Shown here: positions 50,953 to 60,324 of the stretch, one piece after another
How positions within the stretch are numbered: the stretch's first letter is position 1
Layout of the letters: every line of letters begins with the position of its first letter
NCBI RefSeq assembly: GCF_027571405.1
Contig: NZ_CP092968.1
Location: forward strand, 2,564,001 to 2,628,000
Direction: 5' to 3'
From: Methylocystis parvus OBBP
GTDB taxonomy: Bacteria; Pseudomonadota; Alphaproteobacteria; Rhizobiales; Beijerinckiaceae
DNA: 64,000 bases
Made by a program: the position numbers and the translations under genes
Notes under the pieces: model-generated
Told to the model about the DNA's origin: nothing
Seen by the model: only the letters and a program-made list of their open reading frames with translations
The model's database searches: none

Positions 50953-50977
50953 GTGCAATCCCTTTCCATAGCCATGA

Positions 50978-51214
50978 TCACGCCGCCAGTCCGTCGGCGC
51001 GGCAGCTGTCACAATCGCTGTTTCCGCCGCATTCGTCCAGCCTCGCCGCGGAATGCTGATCGACGATCGCGACGATGCTGCGCACGCAGCGGCCGCATTT
51101 CGCTTCGCATCCCATGCTGCGGAAGACCGAGGCGACGGAAGGACGGTCGGAACGCGCCGTCACGGTTTCGCGCACATCACGGTCGGAGAGGACGTTGCAG
51201 GAACAGACGATCAT
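50978..51214 (-). CDS. bfd: Bacterioferritin-associated ferredoxin
   Basis: A 78-residue [2Fe-2S] protein. MIVCSCNVLSDRDVRETV and SMGCEAKCGRCVRSIVAIVD show the C-x-C...C-x2-C cluster ligands of Bfd, which reduces the ferritin core to release iron. It has additional Cys near the C-terminus (ECGGNSDCDSC). First gene of the operon with bfr. A 19-bp palindrome lies 12 bp before its ATG. Confidence 0.92.
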   Translation of the reverse strand: MIVCSCNVLSDRDVRETVTARSDRPSVASVFRSMGCEAKCGRCVRSIVAIVDQHSAARLDECGGNSDCDSCRADGLAA

Positions 51215-51225
51215 AGCTTCGCCTA

Positions 51226-51244
51226 GTTTGGAACGATTGCAAAC
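51226..51244. promoter_or_regulatory. Palindrome in the bfd-bfr promoter (candidate iron regulator site)
   Basis: GTTTGGAACGATTGCAAAC: outer GTTTG/CAAAC arms are perfect, with further partial symmetry. It resembles the TTTAGAA...TTCTAAA iron-control element bound by Irr in Alphaproteobacteria, which controls bfr in relatives. The assignment is by similarity and position only. Confidence 0.45.
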
Positions 51245-51402
51245 TACCTTTTACATCAGTAGGTTACAACGTTTCCCCGGTTTTGCAACCAGCCTTTGTC
51301 GGTTTCCCGACATCGATCTGGCTGCCGCGATGGACGTCGCAAGCCATGTGCCGATGATTCGAAATTTGGAAATCTTCCACGCTGGACAAGGGTCCCGAAG
51401 GT

Positions 51403-51433
51403 AAAAAGGCCGCAGCGTCAAAACGCTGCGGCC
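51403..51433 (-). terminator. Rho-independent terminator after the Gly/Trp-rich gene
   Basis: Perfect 10-bp stem GGCCGCAGCG/CGCTGCGGCC with a TCAAAA loop. On the minus strand it is followed by TTTTTAC. Confidence 0.85.
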
Positions 51434-51444
51434 GCGTCGCCTCG

Positions 51445-51765
51445 TCACCAATTCGAGCCCCAGCCGGAGCCGCCCCAGGGACGATAGCCCCAGCCCCCTC
51501 CCCAGGGACGCGGGCGCCAGGCGGAGCCGCCATAGCCCCAGGGGCGCGGATGCGGGCGCCAGCCATAACCATAGCCGCCGCCTCCACCGCCCCCGCCCCA
51601 GCCGCAGCCATAGGGGCCGCACCAGACTTTTTCGACCTTTGGCGCGACGCTGACGGCGACGCCGCGGTCAATCGCGCCGAAGGCCAGCGCGGAAGTCGAG
51701 CCGACCGCCGAAACGCCGGCGGCGGCGAGAAAGACGAACGACATTTTGACGATCACGGATTTCAT
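51445..51765 (-). CDS. Secreted Gly/Trp/Pro-rich small protein
   Basis: A 106-residue protein. Residues 1-28 are a signal peptide (VKMSFVFLAAAGVSAVGSTS, cleaved after ALA). The mature part has two Cys (VWCGPYGCGW) and then repeats of GWG, RPHPRPWG and GWGYRPWG to the end. Such proteins are common in rhizobial periplasm or outer surface and have no known enzyme role. ATG at 51765. It has its own strong terminator. Confidence 0.7.
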   Translation of the reverse strand: MKSVIVKMSFVFLAAAGVSAVGSTSALAFGAIDRGVAVSVAPKVEKVWCGPYGCGWGGGGGGGGYGYGWRPHPRPWGYGGSAWRPRPWGGGWGYRPWGGSGWGSNW

Positions 51766-51869
51766 GACGCATTCTCCTGCCCCAATCGACAAGACGAATA
51801 TGCGCCGCGCGCGTTGAACCGAGGCTGAAGCCTCCATTCACAGGCCATTAAGCAACCAAGGTTCATCCC

Positions 51870-53363
51870 ATGCCGCAGGTCATTGGCGCGATCGATCAGG
51901 GCACGACGAGCACGCGCTTCGTCATCGTGGACGAGGCGGGCGAGATCCGCGCCTTCGACCAGCGCGAACATGCGCAGATCTATCCGCGCCCTGGCTGGGT
52001 CGAACACGACGCGGCGGAAATTCTCGCCAATACGAAAGCCGCCATTGCCGGCGCGCTGGAGAAAGCGCGTCTTTCGCCGCGCGACCTCGCGGCCGTCGGC
52101 GCCACCAACCAGCGCGAGACGAGCCTGCTGTGGGACCGCGCGACCGGCGCGCCGCTTCACAATGCGCTCGTCTGGATGGATACGCGCACGCAATCGCTCG
52201 TCGATCGCTTCGCGGCGCAAGGCGTCGGCGACGACGTCCGCGCGAAGACGGGCCTGCCGCTCGCAACCTATTTCTCGGCGCTGAAGCTCGTCTGGCTCAT
52301 CAAAAACATTCCCGGCGCGCGCGAAAAAGCCGAACGCGGCGAGGCGCTGTTCGGCACGATCGACTCGTGGCTCATCTGGAATTTGACCGGCGGGGCGGCG
52401 GGCGGCCGCCATGTCACAGATGCGACGAACGCGTCGCGCACGCAACTGATGAACTTATCGACGCTCGACTGGGACGACGCGCTTCTGTCGCTCTTCGACA
52501 TTCCCCGCGCCTGTCTTCCGGAGATTGTCTCCTCAAGCGAGGTCTATGGTCCTTGCGTCGATCCCCTCCCCGGCGTTCCGCTCTCCGGCGCGCTCGGCGA
52601 CCAGCATGCGGCGCTGCTGGGCCAGGCCTGCCTTTCGCCCGGCGCGGCGAAGAACACTTATGGCACGGGCTGCTTCCTGCTGATGAATACGGGCGAGACG
52701 CCGCATGTCTCGAAAGCCGGCCTCCTTACGACGCTCGGCTACAAGCTCGGCGCCGCGAAGCCGACCTATGCGCTCGAAGGCTCCATCGCCATCGCCGGCG
52801 CGCTGGTGCAATGGCTGCGCGACAATCTCGGGCTCATCTCATCGAGCCATGAGATCGAGGCGCTGGCGAAGACGGTCCCCGACAATGGCGGCGTCTATTT
52901 CGTTCCCGCCTTCTCCGGCCTCTATGCCCCCCGCTGGCGCGGCGACGCGCGCGGGATCATTGCGGGCCTCACGCGCTTTTCCAATAAGGGCCACATCGCC
53001 CGCGCGGCGCTCGAGGCCGCAGCCTATCAGACGCGCGAAGTCCTCGCCGCAATGGAGACGGACTCGGGCGTCGCCATCCGCGACCTGAAAGTCGATGGCG
53101 GCATGGCGGCGAATGATCTGCTGATGCAGTTTCAATCCGACCTTCTCGACGCGCCCGTGGTGCGCCCGCGCCATCTCGAAACAACGTCGCTCGGCGCGGC
53201 TTACGCGGCGGGGTTGGCGGTGGGATTTTTCAAGAGCGTGGAGGATGTCGCGCAACATTGGCGCGCGGAGAGACGCTTCGAGCCGGCGATGACGAGTGAC
53301 GAGCGCGCGCGGCTGATCGCGTCATGGGAGAAGGCCGTCGAGCGGTCATTGGGGTGGGCGTGA
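51870..53363 (+). CDS. glpK: Glycerol kinase
   Basis: A 497-residue FGGY-family kinase that makes glycerol 3-phosphate. The N-terminal phosphate loop is [20 protein letters not shown]. Typical segments follow: [48 protein letters not shown] and [20 protein letters not shown]. The C-terminal FGGY-type region has [20 protein letters not shown]. Length matches E. coli GlpK. It stands alone, with no glpF or glpD next to it, so regulation by a local operon is not seen. Confidence 0.95.
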   Translation: MPQVIGAIDQGTTSTRFVIVDEAGEIRAFDQREHAQIYPRPGWVEHDAAEILANTKAAIAGALEKARLSPRDLAAVGATNQRETSLLWDRATGAPLHNALVWMDTRTQSLVDRFAAQGVGDDVRAKTGLPLATYFSALKLVWLIKNIPGAREKAERGEALFGTIDSWLIWNLTGGAAGGRHVTDATNASRTQLMNLSTLDWDDALLSLFDIPRACLPEIVSSSEVYGPCVDPLPGVPLSGALGDQHAALLGQACLSPGAAKNTYGTGCFLLMNTGETPHVSKAGLLTTLGYKLGAAKPTYALEGSIAIAGALVQWLRDNLGLISSSHEIEALAKTVPDNGGVYFVPAFSGLYAPRWRGDARGIIAGLTRFSNKGHIARAALEAAAYQTREVLAAMETDSGVAIRDLKVDGGMAANDLLMQFQSDLLDAPVVRPRHLETTSLGAAYAAGLAVGFFKSVEDVAQHWRAERRFEPAMTSDERARLIASWEKAVERSLGWA

Positions 53364-53514
53364 ACGAAGGTCTGCCACCTTTCCATCAAGGCCAGCCGTC
53401 ACGGCCAGGCCTGTCCCGGCCATCCACGCCGGGACGTTGCGTCCATGCTGCAAGCTGTGCGCGAAAGACCCGGTTCGCGTCGCGGAATTCATGCCCGGAA
53501 AGTGAGCTGTGCCT

Positions 53515-55239
53515 TCAGCCCGCGACGCCTCGGATCGATTCGAACAGCGGCAATGTGAAACTCAGAATGGCCCCGCCTTCGGGGTTTGGGCGCTGCGAGA
53601 TCGTTCCATCATGGGCTTCGACAATGACGCGCGACATCGGCAAACCGATCCCCATTCCTCCATCCTTTGTCGAAGGCAACGGATCGAAAAGCTGGTCTCT
53701 GACTTCATCCGAAACGCCAGGCCCCGTATCCGCAATATCGACCTGAATTTTTTCGCCTTCGACGATGGTTGAGACGGTCAGTCGTTTGGCTTCCGCTTTC
53801 GCCATCGCTTCCATGCTGTTCTTGAATAAATTCGTGAGGACCTGTCGAATCTGCATCCCATCGACGAGGACGCGATCGTCGCGGGCTCCCATTTCCAAGA
53901 TAAGCTGGATGTCATTCTCCTCGAACGCTCTTGCAAATTCTTCACAGCTTTGTTCGATCAATCGGTGCAGATTCTGGATGGTTTTGTCCGGCTCCGCGTC
54001 GGAGGTCAGACCGCGCAAGCTGCTGACGATGCGTCCCGCGCGATCCACCTGCGCGGCGGCGCGCGCCAGGGCTTCTTCGACGCTGACGGAATGTTCGAGA
54101 GGCGGCGCCTCGATGAGGCGTTCGGCGACTTTCAGGTAAGTTTTCGTCGCCGCCAGGGGCTGATTCAGTTCGTGAGCGAGGCCCGCCGCGATGGCGCCCA
54201 TCGCGGCCAGGCGATCGATCTGTATGCGCTTGAGACGCGCCTCGGCGTGATGTTTCTCAGTCAGGTCTCGGATGCTGGCGACAAGCAGGGGCGCGTTGTT
54301 ATACCGGGTCGCCGCAACGGTGATTTCGACAGGGAAGGTCTCGCCATTCTTGCGTCGCCCTTGCGTCACTTTGCAGACATGGGCGCTTTGCCCCGGGCGA
54401 GGCGCAAGGTCGGCGACCGACTTTTCCGGTAGCGCAACGCAAATATTTGCGCCCAATAATTCGCTAGCCTCGTATCCAAAGATGCGAAAGCCCGCGGCGT
54501 TGATCGTGTAGATCGCGCCTTCGCTGTCAAAAGCGATGATCGCGTCCTGAACAGCTTCCAAAATCGCGTTCTGCCGCCCTTCGCTCTCTCGCAGCGCCTG
54601 CCTGAGCCGCTGACGATTGTTGCTCCTGAACGAGAGCCAGCGCCCCCCTTCCTTCAGGATCGCAAAATCATGATTTGCGATAATCTCGAAGGTCTCGGGA
54701 GGCGTGGACTTCAGCAAGGGATAAGCGCACAAAGCGAGTATCCGATTTGCGCCGATAACTTCGTCGCACATCGCTTCATAATGCATAAACCCTTGCCATG
54801 ATTGCCTCTGCAACCAGAATGTATCGCCCGTAAGTCGCAAGCCTTCAAAGCCGCGCGCCGTCGCAATCGCCAATTTGTTCGCCCATCCATCGAGCACGTG
54901 GTCGCCGTCGAATACGCCATCGCGAAGATACCAGTCGGCGTGATCGATTATCTCCATCTGACCCGACGCGATGAAGGCGTCGAGGTTGGGAACCGTCGAT
55001 CGCAGCGCCGCTTCAGCTTCCTCGACGCCGAAGGCGTCGGAGGTGACCCACATGCAGGATTCATTTGCGGCGAGCCCTTCGGCGAAATAGGCCTGAAGAA
55101 CCTCGAACAGTTCCTCCGCGGTGCGATAGAGTAAGCAAAAATGCGTGCCCCACGGCACCTCGCCGACGAGCTCCAGACCGGACTTTCTCAGTTGCCGGGA
55201 AAAAAAAGCCGGGCGGCAATTTGCGATATAATCGTCCAC
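53515..55239 (-). CDS. MEDS-PAS hybrid sensor histidine kinase
   Basis: A 574-residue cytoplasmic kinase. Residues about 20-190 form an MEDS (methanogen/methylotroph DcmR sensory) domain: EVPWGTHFCLLYRTAEELFE and GLAANESCMWVTSDAFGVEE. A PAS domain follows (about 225-340, AVQDAIIAFDSEGAIYTINA), then the HisKA His in IAAGLAHELNQPLAATKTYL. The ATPase part has LTNLFKNSMEAMAKAEAKRL, DIADTGPGVSDEV and GGMGIGLPMSRVIVEAHDGT. No response regulator gene adjoins it. MEDS domains are thought to sense C1-type compounds, but the ligand here is unknown. Confidence 0.9.
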   Translation of the reverse strand: MDDYIANCRPAFFSRQLRKSGLELVGEVPWGTHFCLLYRTAEELFEVLQAYFAEGLAANESCMWVTSDAFGVEEAEAALRSTVPNLDAFIASGQMEIIDHADWYLRDGVFDGDHVLDGWANKLAIATARGFEGLRLTGDTFWLQRQSWQGFMHYEAMCDEVIGANRILALCAYPLLKSTPPETFEIIANHDFAILKEGGRWLSFRSNNRQRLRQALRESEGRQNAILEAVQDAIIAFDSEGAIYTINAAGFRIFGYEASELLGANICVALPEKSVADLAPRPGQSAHVCKVTQGRRKNGETFPVEITVAATRYNNAPLLVASIRDLTEKHHAEARLKRIQIDRLAAMGAIAAGLAHELNQPLAATKTYLKVAERLIEAPPLEHSVSVEEALARAAAQVDRAGRIVSSLRGLTSDAEPDKTIQNLHRLIEQSCEEFARAFEENDIQLILEMGARDDRVLVDGMQIRQVLTNLFKNSMEAMAKAEAKRLTVSTIVEGEKIQVDIADTGPGVSDEVRDQLFDPLPSTKDGGMGIGLPMSRVIVEAHDGTISQRPNPEGGAILSFTLPLFESIRGVAG

Positions 55240-55521
55240 CGGACTCCCCCGAAGATTCCGCTAAGCCGTTCGCCCGCCTCACGCCTTTTTATCTTTGCAA
55301 GCAGTCTCGCCAGCTCAAGATTTCTCGCTTGCTCCGATTCAGGCGGAATAGCAAAGCTTTCCCCTTTTCATGCCGCCTCTCCTTTTCTCTCCAATTTTGG
55401 CTTGAGTATGATTCCGGACGCAGAGAACGGCTTTGGCGCGCCTTTGGGCGCGTGGCCGGTCGCCGCGATTCTGATCGACGCCGTTAGGATTTTACGAATT
55501 TTCGTCGGTGCGCCTCATGAC

Positions 55522-55857
55522 GCGCTGGCAAGCGGCAGCCCCTTCCCGCCTGTCGAGATCGCGGGCCGGAAATTCATCCCGGACCAGGGCGACAATGTCT
55601 ACATCTTCCCGGCGAAGGCCGTCGCGGAGCAGATCACCGAAGAAAACCTCGCCTCGGGCTGATCTACTCCCGCAGAGCCACATTCTCGACGCTTCGCTTC
55701 ACGTCGCCGAACGGGTGGCGACGTATATTTTCGACAAGGGGCCTGCACGGGCGCCTCATCCGGCGGATGTCGGCGCGCTCATTCGCGAGCGCGCCTGTCG
55801 TCCGGTCTATGAGTCGGAGCGAGCGCGCAATGTCCGATTTTTCGCCCGCGCGAAATG
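55522..55857 (+). pseudogene. Remnant of a malic enzyme gene (C-terminal part)
   Basis: One frame reads ALASGSPFPPVEIAGRKFIP and DQGDNVYIFPA, matching malic-enzyme sequence. It then jumps to KAVAEQITEENLASG, so about 20 residues usually between these segments are deleted, and it ends in a stop. A second frame continues with PQSHILDASLHVAERVATYI and FDKGPARAPHPADVGALIRE. At least two frameshifts and one deletion are needed to reconstruct it. Upstream sequence to 55240 no longer resembles the enzyme. It is clearly non-functional. Confidence 0.8.
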
Positions 55858-56006
55858 ATCGCTTTTTACGCAATGTTGAAGAAAGCGGCCGCCATCGCCA
55901 ATCATGCCGCCGGGCGTCTCGCCGTCGCGCTTTCGCGTCTCGGCCATTCGCCTTCGCGTCTCTATATAACCGAAAGCAGGAAACGGCTCGAGCATAAGGA
56001 TGGGCG

Positions 56007-57506
56007 ATGTCGCACTTCACTGGGACCGCCGCGGTTTTGGCTCTGACGATGAGTTTATGCGCTCCGGTCCTCGCCGAAGCGCCGCCGCCAAACGCGAAAG
56101 CCGCCGAGCAGCAATCTCAGACGCGCGGCCTTCCGCCGGAAGCGGTCACTTCTCACGCGATCGCTCTGCAGGGAGAGAAGATCGCCTTCACCGCCCGGGC
56201 CGGGGCCATCCGGCTCAAGGACGCCAAAACCGAGGCGCCGCAGGCGGATGTCGCTTACGTCTCATATGAGCGCAGCGGAATAGAGGCGAGCGGACGCCCG
56301 GTGGTCTTCATCTTCAATGGCGGCCCCGGCGCCGCCTCGGCCTGGCTCGGGCTCGGCGCAATCTCGCCCTGGCGGCTGCGCTTTCCGCCGGAAACGCCGT
56401 CGCCTTCCCTAACGCCTGTCTTGCTGGACAATGCGGAGACATGGCTCGCTTTCGGCGATCTCGTCTTCATCGATCCGCCCGGGACGGGCTACAGCAAATT
56501 TCTCTCGGAGAAAGACGATGTCGAGAAACGCTTCTTCTCCGTGGACGGAGACGCCGAAGCGCTCGCGGTTGTGATCCGCAAATGGCTGACGGCGCGGGGA
56601 CGATTGACTTCGCCGAAATATATTGTCGGCGAAAGCTATGGCGGATTTCGCGCCGTCAAACTGCTCGCGCCGTTGAGGGAAAGAGAGAATATCGGCGTCG
56701 ACGGTCTTTTCCTGGTCTCGCCGGCCCTGGATTTCACATGGCTGCAGGGCGGGCGCCCGCCTCTGTCTTACGCGGCCCTGCTGCCGTCCCTCGCCGCGGT
56801 CGCCCGCAATGCGCGCGATCGCGGGCAGCTCGCCGACGTTGAGGCCTATGCGGCCGCAGACTATGTCGTCGATCTTCTCAAGGGTCCGAAAGATCCTCAA
56901 GCGCAATCGCGCATGAGCGAGGCTGTCGCGCGCTTTACTGCTCTCGATCGAAATTTCGTGGCGCGGCTGGGCGCGCGCGTCGACGCGAAAAGCTTCAGCC
57001 GGGAGCGCAAGCGCAACGAACAGCGCATCGTCAGCGCCTATGACGGCGGCGTGGAAGGCTACGACCCCGATCCATTCGCGCCCGGCGGCGATTGGGCGGA
57101 TCCCGTGCTCGACGCCTGGCGCGCGCCGCTCGGCGCCGCCATGACGCTTTTGACGCAGGAAAAGCTCGCCTGGCCGATCGGCGACGCGCGTTACGCCATT
57201 CTGGACGGGCGGATCGCGCGTCACTGGGATTTCGGCCATGGCGGCCGAGCCAATGCGGAGGCGCTGTCCGATATGCGCGACGCCCTGGCGCTCGATCCCC
57301 GGCTCAAGATCGTCGTACTCCAGGGCGTCGCGGATCTCGTCATTCCCTATTTCGCGACGAGGCTCATTCTCGACCAACTTCCCGCCTATGGCGACGCCGA
57401 CCGCGTGCGGCTTGTCGTGACCGCGGGCGGGCATATGCCCTATCTGCGCGACGAGGGACGCGCGCGGATGCGTGACGAAGCCCGCAAGCTCATCGAACGA
57501 CATTGA
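56007..57506 (+). CDS. S10-family serine carboxypeptidase-like protein
   Basis: A 499-residue exported peptidase. Residues 1-23 form a signal peptide (VLALTMSLCAPVLA). The family signature is RPVVFIFNGGPGAASAWLGL, followed by GDLVFIDPPGTGYSKF. The catalytic Ser is in KYIVGESYGGFRAVKL, the Asp in VVLQGVADLVIPY and the His in VTAGGHMPYLRDEG. S10 enzymes release C-terminal residues at acidic pH. Bacterial members are periplasmic, with unclear substrates. The frame is intact with normal length. Confidence 0.9.
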   Translation: MSHFTGTAAVLALTMSLCAPVLAEAPPPNAKAAEQQSQTRGLPPEAVTSHAIALQGEKIAFTARAGAIRLKDAKTEAPQADVAYVSYERSGIEASGRPVVFIFNGGPGAASAWLGLGAISPWRLRFPPETPSPSLTPVLLDNAETWLAFGDLVFIDPPGTGYSKFLSEKDDVEKRFFSVDGDAEALAVVIRKWLTARGRLTSPKYIVGESYGGFRAVKLLAPLRERENIGVDGLFLVSPALDFTWLQGGRPPLSYAALLPSLAAVARNARDRGQLADVEAYAAADYVVDLLKGPKDPQAQSRMSEAVARFTALDRNFVARLGARVDAKSFSRERKRNEQRIVSAYDGGVEGYDPDPFAPGGDWADPVLDAWRAPLGAAMTLLTQEKLAWPIGDARYAILDGRIARHWDFGHGGRANAEALSDMRDALALDPRLKIVVLQGVADLVIPYFATRLILDQLPAYGDADRVRLVVTAGGHMPYLRDEGRARMRDEARKLIERH

Positions 57507-57564
57507 CGGAAAGGCGCGCGCGGTCGGAGCTGCGCATATCGGCGGGGCGCATTGATTCAAGCTC

Positions 57565-59715
57565 TCAGGCGGAAAGCCGCCGCTCGTCTTCGAAGAAACG
57601 GCTGACGGCGTTGTCGAGCGACGGCATGAGCGCGCCGCGCGCGCTGTCGAGCGAGGTGTCCCGACGCATGCCGCTTTTAGGAAGGACGAGCGCTTTCGGC
57701 AAACGCGCCTCGTCGGCGAGCCTCAATGCGAAATCGTACCAGTTGCAGCAGCCCCGATTGGCGAGATGCCAGACGCCGGTCTCGCCGTCGATCAGCAAAT
57801 CGAGCGCGATGTGAACGAGGTCCGGCACATAGGTCGGGGTGACGCTCATATGCGCGCTGGCGTGAACCGCCTTGCCGGCTCTCAATCTCGCGAGCGTCGC
57901 GAAGGCGAAGTTGAACTGGTCCCAGGGTCCGAAAAATGCGCTGGTCCGGATGATGAGCGCGTCTCGATGCGCGGCGGCGACGCGGCGCTCCGCTTCCGCC
58001 TTGCTGAGCCCGTAAACGCAAAGCGGCGACGTCGCGTCGGGTTCCCGATAGGCCCGTCCTAAAAGCCCGTCGAAGACAAGGTCGGACGAGAAGGTGACGA
58101 AAGGGACGCCCAAAGCGCTCGTCGCGCGCGCGAGAGTCTCCGGTCCGCGCGCATTTTCACGCATGCAGCGGTCGCTTTCGCGATGCGCCCTGGCGACGTC
58201 GACATAGCCGGCGGCGTTGATGACGGCCCACGGCCGGACCTTCTCCAGTTTGCGTTTGACGGAGGCTTCTTCGGCGATGTCCATGTCGGCGCGCGACAGA
58301 AGAACATGTTCGAGGCCGCGCGATTCGCAGATGCGCGAAATGGCGCGCCCCAAAGTGCCCGTCGCGCCGGTGACGGCGAGAAGGCGGCGGCCTTCGCTGC
58401 GGCGCGGCGCGGATCGCGGCGCCCGCGCGTAATGACGATTGTCCCGCTTCCACCATCCCGGCGCGTCGAGAATGGGATGATCGTAATCGCCGGCGGCCGC
58501 GAGCGAAGCCGCCGCTTTGGCGAGCGCCGTCGGTCGCGGCTTTGCGCTTCTCACGTCGAATGCGCCGGGCTCGTAATGACCCGCTTTGCGCACCAGTAGG
58601 GAATTCCAGTCAAAGGCGCCGAAGAGCGACCATATCGTCACCGCTCTGATGTCCACGCCTTCCCGTTTGAGCGTCGTCGCAGCGCGATAGACGTCCATCA
58701 GCCACCGCAACTGCTCGTCTCTCGAACAGCCGTGATGGGCTTCCGTTATCGCGATCGGCAATCCGTAACGGTCCCAAACCTCTTTGAGCCGCGCCGCCGG
58801 CCCCGTGTCTCCGTCGAGCGCCCCGATCCGCACGGCTTCCGCATCGGCGTAGCGGCGCCGGCCGTTTCCGCCGTGAAGATGCGGCGGATAGATTTCCACC
58901 CGCTCGTCCAGATAGCGCTCGCTTGTCAGATAATGATTGACGCCGACGAGGTCTGGCGCGCACGGCCTGTCCAAAAATAGAGAGAGCTCAGCTTCCGTGA
59001 CGCCGCGTTCTCGGAAGATTCTCCACCAGGGATGGCGCTTGTCGATCCGCCCGCACAGAAGATCGAGGCTGAGCCATCGCCGCTGGTTTTCATAAGCGGC
59101 CTGATCGTCGAGAAGCGGGGTTGAAAAGGTCTTGCCCAGATCTTCCGTCTGCACCAGCTTCGCTTGCGGCGTTACTTCCCGGATCGCCTCCATCGACAAA
59201 AGAACCGCCGCGCATTGGTGAACAAGCGCGCGAAGAAACGAAGCGTCATCCGATTTGTGCGGCCACCAATGGCCGTAAAGGCCGCTGAAACGCGCCGTCG
59301 TCAGAGGTTCGTTGATGGGCGTGAAGTTCTCCACCCAGGGGAGCCGCTCGGCGACCTTCCGGGCGTAAGCGGCGAGAAGCCTGGGAAAATGGGGATCGAG
59401 AAGATCGGTGTAGCTTGGGCCGCTGCCATGATGCACCAGTCCCACGACCGGGGTCATCCCGAGCTCCCTGATCTTCTGGAACCGCTCGTCATGTCCGCGC
59501 CAGTCGAAAGCGTCCGGCCGCTCGGGCGAGACAGATTCCCAAAGAAGCGGATAACGCACCGTCTTCAATCCCAGCGCGGCGACCGATTCAAAATCGCATG
59601 AGCGGCCCAGATGACCTGTCTCCGCAAGCTGATCGCGGGCGGTTTCGCCTATTCTCACAATGGAGCACTCGAACCCGCCCCAGAGTTCAATTTGCGAATA
59701 ATCGCGCAGTTCCAT
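57565..59715 (-). CDS. GH1-like glycosidase fused to RmlD-like reductase
   Basis: A 716-residue two-domain protein. Residues 1-about 400 resemble family 1 glycosidases: WGGFECSIVRIG at the start, WVENFTPINEPLTTARFSGL with the acid/base NEP motif and YGLPIAITEAHHGCSRDEQL with the ITE nucleophile motif. From about 440 a sugar-nucleotide reductase of the RmlD type follows: RRLLAVTGATGTLGRAISRI as the Rossmann loop, FVTFSSDLVFDG, and CVYGLSKAEAERRV with the YxxxK pair. The fusion suggests a combined role in carbohydrate modification, perhaps of exopolysaccharide. The substrate is unknown. No frameshift. Confidence 0.88.
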   Translation of the reverse strand: MELRDYSQIELWGGFECSIVRIGETARDQLAETGHLGRSCDFESVAALGLKTVRYPLLWESVSPERPDAFDWRGHDERFQKIRELGMTPVVGLVHHGSGPSYTDLLDPHFPRLLAAYARKVAERLPWVENFTPINEPLTTARFSGLYGHWWPHKSDDASFLRALVHQCAAVLLSMEAIREVTPQAKLVQTEDLGKTFSTPLLDDQAAYENQRRWLSLDLLCGRIDKRHPWWRIFRERGVTEAELSLFLDRPCAPDLVGVNHYLTSERYLDERVEIYPPHLHGGNGRRRYADAEAVRIGALDGDTGPAARLKEVWDRYGLPIAITEAHHGCSRDEQLRWLMDVYRAATTLKREGVDIRAVTIWSLFGAFDWNSLLVRKAGHYEPGAFDVRSAKPRPTALAKAAASLAAAGDYDHPILDAPGWWKRDNRHYARAPRSAPRRSEGRRLLAVTGATGTLGRAISRICESRGLEHVLLSRADMDIAEEASVKRKLEKVRPWAVINAAGYVDVARAHRESDRCMRENARGPETLARATSALGVPFVTFSSDLVFDGLLGRAYREPDATSPLCVYGLSKAEAERRVAAAHRDALIIRTSAFFGPWDQFNFAFATLARLRAGKAVHASAHMSVTPTYVPDLVHIALDLLIDGETGVWHLANRGCCNWYDFALRLADEARLPKALVLPKSGMRRDTSLDSARGALMPSLDNAVSRFFEDERRLSA

Positions 59716-59846
59716 AGGAAAATCCTCGCGTCAACCAAAGCATCTTCGATTAACTTGCGGCGCGCGGGCTTCGTTCCCTTACAATTTACCGCTCTTCTCG
59801 CCATGCAATTGGCGACAGGAGGGCGAGAATGTTTTCGGCGGTCCGT

Positions 59847-60188
59847 TCAGCGCGCGTCGGGCTTATCCCGCTGCGCCCGTTCTTCCATCAAAGACGAAAC
59901 GGTGTCGAGCAGGCGAATGGCGCCGGGCAGGCGCGCATGAGCCTCGCGTTGACGCTGGTCGACCGGTTCGAGCGCGCGCCACCAATCGATCAATTGTCCG
60001 ATCAAGGCGCGGCCGGGAATCGTTGTGAAAGGAACGCCGACGAAAGCGTCGAGACCGAAAGCGGCCTCGACATCCCGCAAGGACGTTTCGATGTAGCGGG
60101 CGTCTTCTCCCAATAAGGCGAAAGGCCGCTCCGGCGCACGGCGCACCATGCGAACCTCGCTGAGTTCGGGGATGTAATCCTTCTTCAC
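59847..60188 (-). CDS. Hypothetical protein
   Basis: A 113-residue soluble protein beginning with GTG (KKDYIPELSEVRMVRRAPER). No domain was recognised; the middle is acidic and helical. It lies divergent from the cysteine-dioxygenase-like gene, from which a 136-bp spacer separates it. The clear coding character of the frame, rather than homology, supports the call. Confidence 0.5.
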   Translation of the reverse strand: MKKDYIPELSEVRMVRRAPERPFALLGEDARYIETSLRDVEAAFGLDAFVGVPFTTIPGRALIGQLIDWWRALEPVDQRQREAHARLPGAIRLLDTVSSLMEERAQRDKPDAR

Positions 60189-60324
60189 CGTTCGCGCCTC
60201 TCGGGCCTCCGCCTGTCGTACCGTTAGGAAGTCATCAAATCCCGTGCCGCTTTGCGTTTCGTCATGGCTCGATCATTGCTTTTACGAGGCCGGGCTGCGC
60301 GCACGCGGCTCCGGGGGGAAAGTT

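Noticed and set aside
55141..55662. 173-codon plus-strand frame as a gene
   Set aside because: Its first half is antisense of the histidine kinase and its second half is part of the malic-enzyme remnant.
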